64,000 nucleotides of DNA. Source: Amblyornis subalaris. Its lineage: Eukaryota > Chordata > Aves > Passeriformes > Ptilonorhynchidae. Below, piece by piece: positions 51,701-61,100 of the stretch (the stretch's first letter is position 1; every line of letters starts with the position of its first letter). A program made the position numbers and the translations under genes. Under the pieces are notes generated by a model that was not told the DNA's origin, ran no database searches, and was given only the letters and a program-made list of their open reading frames with translations. Location: NCBI GenBank assembly GCA_018881555.1, contig JACAXG010000034.1, positions 2,552,615-2,616,614 on the forward strand, read 5' to 3'.

Positions 51701-54700
51701 ATAGTGTATTGCAGTACTGTTTAACCAGCTAAATCTCAGGGACAAGTTGGTTTAATCCCTGGAGGAGGGTGAGTGGGACTATGCATTTGTGAAGGATAAG
51801 AACCAGCCATTGTTACAAAGGAAAGGCTGCTACTCATCCCTCAGGATTTCAAGGTTCACACAGGTGTAGTGGGTTCTCCTGCAGTGTTATGACAATGAGT
51901 CAAACCCTAAATGAAGGTAGCACTATGTGGCATAAAATTTACATCATTTTCTGTTGTTTCAACCTTAAGCTGCTCCTGAACAAAATCATGGGCAGTGTGA
52001 TTCTGAGAAAATCACTATATAATAAAGGTTTAGTGGAAACTGGTTTTGTTTAATCTCTACTAGTTGCCCATAAGAGCAAAGGATTTTTCATGGCTGACCA
52101 AGCTGCTTCAAACCTTCCTGAAAGTGTTTGGGTCATATTCTGCTTTTTTTGTAACACCAGTGTACATCTAGGACTGCACAGAATCGGTGGAGTTACTTCA
52201 GATACTCGTCATTGCAAGGGTAATTTGAGGCAGTTTCTCCTCTGGAGCAGGATGACAGTAAATCACAGTGATTTCCTGGTAATCTGCTGCAGCATTCTAA
52301 CGCTCCATGCAGGCAACCATCAGCCTACATCATTTTATCAACAGGGAGGTAGAGTTCAGTTGATGTAGATAAATGTAAAATTTGTTTGCAAGGGTGAAGT
52401 CACTGTAAAAGACAAGGGTAGTTGAAAGGCTTTCCTATCTCATCTTTGAGTTATCTCAATAATTTTAGTACAAAAAGGGGGGTTTAATTAAGACCACCCA
52501 TCCTTCCAGTAATCACCTTTCCTACTTCTTATGGAAACATCAGTCAGTGCCATGTTAATGCTCTCTGATGTTTTATTCTTTGCACTCTGTTTGTAGAGTA
52601 AATGAAGTCCCATAGTATCACATTTTGCCACTTTTGCACAAATGAACCTGAGGTGTGGCTCGAATTAGGTCTCCAGGAGCACATTAAACTCTTGCCTATG
52701 CTGACAGAACACTCACAATTGCACATTAATTCAATTTTTGTCTTTCAAGAGAAATGCATCATTTTTGCAGAAAATCCTTATTCCAGGGTCTCATCACCCT
52801 GCAATAATGGGAAGAACTGTCACATAAAGTGAAGATTGTGTATATATTTCTGATAAATATTTTTCAGCTCTTCTCTAAGTAACTTTGGAGAATAGTGGCT
52901 CACTAGCAAAAAATTGAAAGATAACACAAAGCTGAAGAATGCTGTAATGAAGAAGAATAACGTAAAGCTAATAGGAGATAAAGACGTAGCTCTACATGAA
53001 GAAAGTAAGTGCTGCCCACTGCTATTAGAGAAATACAAATCATTAGATAATGTTACAGGTTTGGATGGTGGGTCTAGAAGTGCAAAAGCTGGGAGTGGAT
53101 GATTCAGGTGTCTGGGCTAGGGAGCCAAAAAGATTGCTCAGGCTCATAGACCAACAATTAGCACCATGCAGCAGATTTGGTTCAAATAACATAGAAATCC
53201 ATTTCATTTTTCCTTCCAGGTATTGCCTGAAGAATTTTTTTCCTTGTTCATTGTTTCTTGTTAACCTGGAGGGTGGATGGTTTATAGCTTTTACAGACAT
53301 GTTTTCTTCGCAGAAAAAATGCATATCTTTTACAGTACTAACTTGTAAGTTCTATTTTGCATAAACATAAGTGATTACAGAGAGATGCAAGGCAGAGGAG
53401 AAATCCAGCTCTTTATATTAATACAATAATAATTTACTTGTATATTTATCTGTTCCTTGGTTGATTCTTTGTTTCTACTTTCTTAGCACTATGTGTGCAT
53501 TCCCAGTTGATGAAGCCACTAAAAACTCCCTAACTGGGAGGACAGACTTCAAGCTGCTCTGGATACACAGGCCTTTCCTCTCCATGCAAGGTTTAAAAAG
53601 AATGGAAATTATACAGTGAGTTGGATTACAGTTCTGACATCCAAATGAGAAAAGATCATATTTGCAGGCACAGAAATGTGTAAATTATGTGCCTTTTGAT
53701 ATCATCAGCTCATAAGTAAGGACAGTCAAACGCATGACACAGAATGCAGCACACGCTGTCACAGACAACCCACTATCAGCCATCTGTTTTCTGCTGATGT
53801 GCTTCATTCCTCTCGAAGATATGGGACAGGAAAAGAGTTGTCACTATGACTGTGATGTTTTCAAATAGATTTATGAAAATTAGACATTTAGAAGCAATAG
53901 CAGTCATTTGAGAATGAAACATTCCTATGCCAAGCCTCAGATATACACAAACATATTTTACTATTAAAGCCCTAGTTTTCTTCTACATAGATTTTAAGCC
54001 CGTGTTGCTGTTCATGAGGATTTCTTCCTGTCAAAGATAAAAACAGGATAGAACAAGGTAATGAGAAGTTAAAATACTTGTACAGATGACAGTACATACA
54101 TTTCTCGGATGCACTGGGGTAGAGAAGCTCCACACCAGGTCAGAGATGGCTTTAGACTTGAAATTGCTCAGCCTACAGGCCCATTAGGTCATTACTCATT
54201 GTCAAAACTATCATCCCACATCTCCTTTCTACATGTCTGTAGTGACTAAAGCTCTGTAGTGACCGAGCTCTGAGCAGGATCAGAAGGATGCAGTGTGCCC
54301 AGGACCTCTCTCAGAATTGACTTGCAGAGGTTTTTCCTGGGCACCAGGGAAGCTGAGTTCGACCCCATCGAGGTGGGTGAGATACCAAGTCCTTTTAAGC
54401 TAAAGGTGGTGGAATTTTCGGGGAAAAAATGGGATCACCATGATAGGTGGTTTCCAAGGTTTCCTAAGGAGGTAGAGCAGACTTCCTAAGGATAATGGGT
54501 TGGGAGACAGAGGAGGAGGAGGGAGAGTGACAGATTTTCTGCAGTCCCTGATGTTTGGGGGTAAATGAGAACTAAGATCTGCATTAGGGAAAGTCTAACT
54601 GGAACAACACAAATTATTTGTTTTCTCTGCTGCCATGTGTCAGCTCAGGCCTGGACACAGAAGAAAACTGAAAACAGTTACCAGTGTAAAAAGAGTAAAA

Positions 54701-57700
54701 CCTCATATATAACAACAGTAAGTGTTAGCTTGGTTTAAAGTAATCAAAATAAAATGTCCTCTGGTAGTTTGTAAATTCTAGAAAAGCCTATAAAGGAACA
54801 ATGTGAGGTCAGAAAAGAGAGGAAGAAAATGAGCCATGGTACAAGGAAAAAGAAACAGAGTGTAAACCCAGACAGAAAATAGTTTCTAAAATAACTGCTA
54901 GACATTTTTTTAGAATTAAAAGCAATAATACTCATAGCATTGTGATGAAAGGAGGTTATGAGCAGAATAAAAGCCATGATGTGCTGTATTGCCAAGGAGA
55001 ATAAAGTTTTGGGTATCCATAATGAAGGTTCAAACGCTGGCCACTCGGGCAGTAATTCAACTACCAGTACCTTTTTTTTTTCCCAGCTCTTATATAAAGA
55101 TCTATAAATAGAAAGCTTAATATGTATATTTCTCTGAAGTTTCTGTTTCAGGAACCTTAAATATCTAAAAATTTGCAAATATTGTCAGGAATAAATTCCG
55201 GGGAGACAGATTTCTTTATACAGAAGGACGTACAAAAGACTCCTCTGTGTTCTTTTAATGTATTGATTACTGTTTTAACACATCTGAAAAATACAATGTT
55301 TGTTTGTTGTTGGAAATTTTTATCTGGAAGATCTCCATATATTTGCTTCAAACTACGGTTAAAATTGGCTGCTTTTGCTAGTCCTAAAGCCTTCCTGCTC
55401 TGATGTGTCTCTGCTTTGCATTAATTGCCTACAAGCCTTCTCTGCCTGATACATGCTTCGGTTGGCTTGCATGCTCACATCCCAAACTTCCTCACCTGTT
55501 TTTGTTTTTATAGTTCATTTACTTGCTCTTCCTGTGTGAGGAGATCTTTTGCGAGGAAGCCTAGAAGGCTCTACCACTCTAAGACTTGCCAAGAGGTGTG
55601 GGTGTCTGGTGCCATGCATGGGCTTTCACTTCTAGCTTCTGGTTCAAACACATTGTGGGTAAATTACAGCTCTGTCTTTTCGGCTTTCTTCCAACACTTT
55701 TAGGAAAACTGCACAGTTAAAAAGTTGTGTGGAACAGAAAATGTTTGGTTCAATCCACTTCTCTGAAAGATCCAAGTTTTCTAACACATAGTGACCTACC
55801 TTTTTCTGTATAATTATATTTGNGGGAAAAATAACCTTCTTTCCCTCTTAAAAATAACCTTGAACTCTAGAATACTTCTTTCTGGCCTGTTTTATTTTTC
55901 TTAATTAGCAGCTTATGAAATCACCATATAGTTCTATAATTATTTATCGCCTGAGGGAGATCTCACTTCATTCAATGAAGGTATTTTAAGGAACACCTGA
56001 CCTTCCTGTATCTTCAGGTATTTTTTTCTTTTCTTCACACTGTTGCTGATTCTCCTCTGTGCAGTATTACAAGGCACATGGTGAAGTGGCAGATAGGAAG
56101 AAGGCCACTAAGCTAAAGAAAACCCTTTGGCTTAGCAAGTGGAAAGAAATCTTCCTCTCCAAAGCTGCTTATTTTCATGTTTGTCAAATAGATAGGAGAA
56201 AGTAAGGAATAAAACAGTCTGTTTACTGGTTACTTCTAATAAATGATTCTACATAATTCTATTAGAAATTTTCTGCTGTTTGTACACATTTTCCTTCTGA
56301 TGCTTGAGTGTATTTTCTTTGACATAAGGCCTCTTTCTAAAATTTATCTGGTACACGTTGCCTCATTTTGGCTTATATCAAAACAAAGAATCTTTATGCT
56401 GTTCCACTAGTTAAAGCTAATTAACATGTCTTTATTCGATGCTGCCACAGTAGCCCTCTGCACATCAAGTTTGGACAGGAACAAAGGTAGGATACAAGAT
56501 TTAACCTCAACAACAGATTTTTCCCCAAAAATCTTCCATGAATTACTGAAAAATCTTTGTTGTAATGCTAAATCTTTTCTATTTTATTTCTTTTTTCTGA
56601 GGAAAATACATTTTTCTGTACTCACAGGCTGGGAAAACTAACAGGAAGGAAAAGATCTTATGAGCAAATGATATTTTCCTCAAGAATAACTGAAGATGTA
56701 AAAAATAATCAATTAAGATGTAACTGGCAACATGACTAGATGGTTTCTATTGCAACAGCACTTCTGTCATGCAGACTTTTAGTATTAGATCCCTGTAAAG
56801 TGTGTAGAATGAAAGTGTTTGTCATGCTGAGCTTTCATTCTAAAGTGATCTAACAGATGAGGGGAGGGAAGGAGTGGAATGATTAGCGTGGTACAACTGA
56901 CACAAACTGTTAATCCTTCTATCTGCTTCAAGCAAAAGCTACCACNCCAACTTGCAATTTGTTGTACAGGCAAATATTGCCTATATTTCCTTTTTCAAAG
57001 CTGTGGAACTACTTGACCCAGTCCAATGTTGTTTGGTCAATGAAACACAGAACTGGAAATAAAAAGGGATCTGTTATTTAGTTTTCTAATATAGAAAGTG
57101 CTGTCCAGTGCATATAAGCACCAGCATGGAAGCTAAGTATTATTCCTAACTCCAGCCAGAAGGAGAGGCAGAGGTTACCAAGCTTTCATAAAGATAGGTG
57201 GTAGAGACTGGGACAGGTGTTTGTGAGATACATGTATTGAGCATTCCGTGAGGATCCAACAAAAATCTTTCATTCCTATCCCTCCACTCTTTCTCATTAT
57301 AGGTGGCAGATAAAGCAGATCTTTGACACTAAATCTGTTCATTTACCAGTCTCTGAAAACAGTTTTCTAGTGCATTTATTTTGAGGACTCCCTTAATCCA
57401 CCTCTGATACAAATTTACAGAAATAGACCCCTTTATTTTTTTCTTAAACCCGTTCAGCCTTTAGAAAGCCTCTAAAAACTAAACACAGTTTGAAATTTAG
57501 TATCAAACTCTCCTAAACTGCTTATTAATGAACTGCAATCAACCCTTTTTGTACAGAGAGCACAGAGTGCAGAGAGCAGAGATGGCAAGTTATGCCAATG
57601 TGCCTCTTGAATTGCTCTCTGAGGAAAAGGAAGAAGAGTAGAGACACTGTAACTTTAATTATGGTTCTCCCCAGTGTTAAACTTTGCAATTTTGTTTTTA

Positions 57701-58263
57701 GGTCAAATAATTGGTTTGGCCGGAAGTACTGGAATAAGCAGGATAAAATCCTGTTCTGTTAAATTACAGTTTATATAGAAAAACTGTCAGGTAAATTAGT
57801 GTGTATTTTGGATGCTTGAAAGGATTAAAAGTTAGATTAAAAAGAAACATATCCAAAAAATAAATAATAGCTCTAGTACAGAATAATGCAAAATGAAGAC
57901 TAGGAGTAAATACTCTTTGAAGCTACAGGGAAACAGGAGTTCTGGAAAGATTTAGACCAGAATCCAAAGTTAGCATAATGAGCATATGTTGTGTTATGGT
58001 GCTTTTAAAAAATCATGGGGGGCATATTGAGTAGAAAAATTTCTCAGTGAGAATGAGTCACTTCATATTTGTTCTTGAAATAACCACATTAAGAATAGGA
58101 TGCCTTCTTCTATCTTTCTTCATACCTGAAATCTGTTGGTGTATGGGAAGGCAAACTATAATCCTAACCAGTCTTAATAAAGCCAATTTTCTTGCCTTAA
58201 TATTAACATACTTAATAAAAAGCCCTTTACTGACTACAGCTGACATTTGACTACTTTCACTCC
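48791..58263. other. Intronic sequence with no recognised gene
   Basis: AT-rich intron. It has an A run at 50516-50528, a T run at about 55073-55081, and Ns at 55823 and 56946. The minus-strand frame of 144 codons at 54744-55178 is hydrophobic and Phe/Ser-rich, as expected for AT-rich sequence read by chance. The region 52910-53150 has a faint LINE-like look but I could not support it. Confidence 0.4.
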
Positions 58264-58563
58264 ATGTCAAGAATTTTTTTGGTTTCATTTTTATTACTGA
58301 GCGTCTCTACTATGGGCAGAGCCTATTGTTATAATAGAACCATTTTCCTTGATTTTAGGACCTCTCTGAATTCACTGCTCAATGCTGGCCACGGCACCAA
58401 TGGCACAAAAGATCATTTCCTGATTTATAATCTACTAAGTGGAACAGAAGAGCAGCTGCAATCTCTGTATACTTGGTTGGGGCAAACATCAAAGAACCAA
58501 GTGGCTGCTTTGCTGTTAAGACACACCTACAAGTTTTTAGGCAAGAAAAACAAATTTTTATAA
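58264..58563 (+). other. Possible small ORF with signal-like N-terminus (unassigned)
   Basis: Open frame of 99 codons from ATG at 58264 to a stop at 58561-58563. It begins MSRIFLVSFLLLSVSTMGRA, which resembles a cleavable signal peptide, and the rest has two N-glycosylation sequons (NRT and NGT). The part after 58359 (TSLNSLLNAGHG onward) has a less AT-biased, more protein-like composition than its surroundings. It is preceded by a possible acceptor 'ccttgattttag'. I do not recognise a family. It could be chance, a mobile-element coding remnant or an intronic exon. There is no evidence of expression. Confidence 0.2.
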
Positions 58564-60024
58564 CTGATCCCCTTGTCTAAGAGAATGACAGTTGAAAAAG
58601 AGCTGAAAATTGAGATAGCAACATGTTGCTGATTAGCAGTTCCTCTGCTACCAAAATTTTGTGTCCTGATATCAACAGCACTTTCTGCAACAAATCATCT
58701 CACTACTTTTGTAGTGGTGCTATCAGCATAACTGGAGATAGCAGATTTTAGTACTAAGTTACTTCTTAGTTGTAGAATATGAGTATTCACCCCTCATATT
58801 TAGTGGTGCTCCACCATATGCCTTGAGAATCCTTGTGCCATTTTTTCAGACTGAAAACATGAGAACTGTTTTCACATGTCTTCATGTTATTTCAATGCAA
58901 CTGTTTAGAAAATCCTCCATGCAGAACTTCAACTCTAAGCCTTATCTCCAAGAGAAAAACATCAGACTGCAAGGATCACATTCTTAATATCCAAAAGCTT
59001 AAAATATTTGCAACTTTTAAAAAATTCTAAATTTTTAATGCTTAAAATACAGATCATTTTCCAGCAATCCAAGGCACGTTCTGGAATCCAGTGCCAAGCT
59101 CAACACATTTTCTGTGACAACGAACAAAACAAACATGCAGTACTCAAAGCAACGGAACACAAAGATCTGAAATGTTGCTTAATTAGTTTGTGAGGCTTAG
59201 AGCTGTTTTGTAGCTGTTAAATATAACATTTCAACACGAGAAAAGACATACATACACGGAATTACTGATGTTCTGGGTAATAACTGGTGGCAAATAACAA
59301 CTCTGAGACACTCAAAAAATTATTTAGCACACAGCCCCTTTCCTTTGGTGGCATCCTTTCCCATTGCAAAATACTTGTGATGGCTGCACTCAGGGGTGGG
59401 ATAGGGGAGATGGCCTTTGACAGCTGCAGCAGTTTCTTTCTGTGGGACAACATTCGTTCTGTCCACATGGTCTCCTATTGCTGAGCTCGTGCTATGGCTT
59501 CAGCCCTGGGTGTGAAGGGTTACACCAAGAAGGGAACTTCTTGGTGGTTTGTGACAAAATTGCTGCTGCACCTGTGGTACCTGCGGTGATTTGTGTCACC
59601 CGTTTGAACCTCAGCCACAAAGCTGAGCTTTTTATCAAGAATATTTGTGAATATGTAACTGCTCTGAAGACATATTGCCAATAAATAATTCAAAGTTATC
59701 TATCTTCCCTGCAGTTTTCTTATACACCTACCACGTTTTAATGTTTAGTTGGCCTGGAAACAATATTGTTTATGGCACTTCTGGTATAAACATGTTACTG
59801 ACTGGCAGTAGACTACTTCCAGTGTGATACCTTGAAAATAAATTGGTTCTCCCCGGTCTCCATCTGCTTTGCTCTCATCTGCTATTAGCCCAGAGAAGCT
59901 TTGTTTTGCATTTTGAGTCTAAAACTGTTCATTTTCAATTATTGATTCCAAAATTGTAACAATGTGATTGAATTTGTTATTCCTTTTTCTCTCCCTCTCC
60001 CCCATCCCTTTGTTCTCTTTTCAG
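58564..60024. other. Intronic sequence before exon C
   Basis: No gene recognised. A frame at 59442-59684 (80 codons) ends just before an AATAAA (about 59681-59686), which could be a processed remnant or coincidence. The last 60 bases form the pyrimidine-rich tract of the exon C acceptor. Confidence 0.4.
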
Positions 60025-60163
60025 CTCTATATCCATTTACAGTCCTAAGGAGAATCCTAATGCTTTTGATGCTGCTGCTTTCTTCCAGTCCATGGGAAAT
60101 TTTCTGGGAATCTTTGCTGGATCATTTGCCATGGGATCCTCTTATGCTGTTGTCACAGCTTTA
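60025..60163 (+). CDS. SLC9A9: SLC9A9 exon C ([14 protein letters not shown]...VVTAL)
   Basis: This 139-nt exon completes the Tyr codon from exon B and encodes [19 protein letters not shown], then a glycine-rich helix with [15 protein letters not shown], ending VVTAL at a codon boundary. The upstream acceptor is a normal tcag. The downstream border is not GT: the exon stops immediately before ATATCCTTT, the U12-type AT-AC donor. By memory of human NHE9 it covers about residues 252-298, with small differences such as Met for Val in FFQSMG. The loop [10 protein letters not shown] helps separate NHE9 from NHE6 and NHE7. Skipping the exon would shift the frame. Confidence 0.96.
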
Positions 60164-60172
60164 ATATCCTTT
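60164..60172 (+). other. SLC9A9: U12-type 5' splice site ATATCCTTT
   Basis: Full match to the AT-AC form of the U12 5' splice-site consensus (ATATCCTT), directly after the Leu codon TTA at 60161-60163. U11 and U6atac recognise this sequence. Confidence 0.93.
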
Positions 60173-60972
60173 ATGGTTTGTGTTCAGAGGGAAAATCTAT
60201 GTATGTTGGAAAAAACATGCAATATTTGAGAGTGACCATCTTTAGTTTGAGCCTGAAGCTTTTCACTCTAGACTCAAGTCTTTGCAAAAAACAGACAAAT
60301 CATAAATTGACAGGAAATGTTCCTTGTCATAATCCACACATTTCTTTTTGACATTTAACATTAGGCAAGTCTCTGGCCTTTATCTTACTATTGTAAATAA
60401 TTACATTTTAAGGAATATGTTTTGAAGTATTTTGAGGTTAAAACATGAATTTACTAAATGCAGCAACTTATTTATGAACTCCAGGATAGCAGCAATTACA
60501 CAAAAATACAAGGGAACACTACACTGTGTCAATGTGACCGACAAGTCCATCAGTTTAACTAAGCTAGAAATGAAAGGTCTCTCTGTTGCCATGCATTTTT
60601 TCTTGTGTTTTGCAGTTCGTATAAAATGCTACTGTAGAAAGACCTGCGATTTTGATCTTTCTTGCATTCACACAAATGTAAACAAATTCCAGTTTGTTTA
60701 GAAAACTAGACAAAATTTCTTCTTTTTCCTCTTTTTCTGGCAAAAAAATATCAAATGCAACTAACTACGTATTAATTAAAACCCCACAGAAGTACTTAAA
60801 ATAGCTGATTCTAAAACCTGTTCTGGATTTTCCTCCTTGAGATAAGTTAGAAGCTGTGCAGTTTTTCCTGAATTCAACTTGTATAGATGAGTATGGTGGA
60901 GGAGCTTTCTTTCTTTCATCCTTTATCAGGTTAGGGGTAATTTTAGCTTACAAAACAGTTGGGCTTTTATTT

Positions 60973-60994
60973 TTCCTTAGTAATCTTTTAGCAC
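60973..60994 (+). other. SLC9A9: U12 branch-point region and AC 3' splice site
   Basis: TTCCTTAGT (60973-60981) matches the U12 branch consensus TTCCTTRAY except for G at the usual branch A. The neighbouring A at 60979 could serve instead. The intron ends ...tttagcac, so a competing AG (60990-60991) lies three bases before the AC end. Confidence 0.75.
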
Positions 60995-61100
60995 TTGACA
61001 AAATTTACAAAGCTGTGTGAGTTTCCTATGTTGGAGACAGGTCTGTTTTTCCTCCTATCCTGGAGTGCCTTCTTATCAGCAGAAGCCGCTGGGCTTACAG
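60995..61100 (+). CDS. SLC9A9: SLC9A9 exon D ([10 protein letters not shown]...SAEAAGLT)
   Basis: This 106-nt exon encodes 35 codons, from [16 protein letters not shown] through the helix [19 protein letters not shown], plus one base of the next Gly codon. The upstream border is the AC end of the U12 intron, and the downstream donor is GTAAGT (61101), giving a phase 1 intron. The sequence is identical, as far as I remember, to human NHE9 residues about 299-333. It forms a short linker and a membrane helix of the exchanger core. The next exon, expected to begin with GIVAVLFCG, is not in the window. Confidence 0.96.

Larger units (their letters stand above)
35855..60024 (+). other. SLC9A9: B-C intron (24,170 bp, GT-AG)
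   Basis: Phase 2 intron with a consensus donor GTAAGT and a strong pyrimidine tract and acceptor (tgttctcttttcag, AG at 60023-60024). It carries an LTR at 43520-44110, the purine microsatellite at 46508-46747, a G-run at 48167-48183, a GC-rich patch at 48530-48790 and a small ORF at 58264-58563. I found no additional SLC9A9 exon, and none is needed because exons B and C join without a gap in the protein. Confidence 0.92.
60164..60994 (+). other. SLC9A9: Minor-spliceosome (U12) AT-AC intron, 831 bp, phase 0
   Basis: The intron starts ATATCCTTT (60164-60172), the U12 5' splice consensus, and ends AC at 60993-60994. A branch-like TTCCTTAGT lies at 60973-60981, with A60979 15 bases before the intron end. 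Splicing here joins TAL to LTKFTKL, exactly the NHE9 sequence. The alternatives do not fit: a GT donor at 60175 adds ISFM, and the first upstream AG (60979-60980) would put a TAA stop in frame. Minor introns are known in NHE-family genes, so conservation is expected. Confidence 0.9.

Noticed and set aside
54744..55178. 144-codon minus-strand frame, hydrophobic
   Set aside because: Phe/Leu/Ser/Ile-rich product expected from the complement of A-rich DNA. No family, no splice context and no conserved motif.
60164..60178. Extending exon C to a GT donor at 60175 (adding ISFM)
   Set aside because: It inserts residues absent from NHE exchangers and would need the AG at 60990-60991. The AT-AC reading fits the protein exactly.
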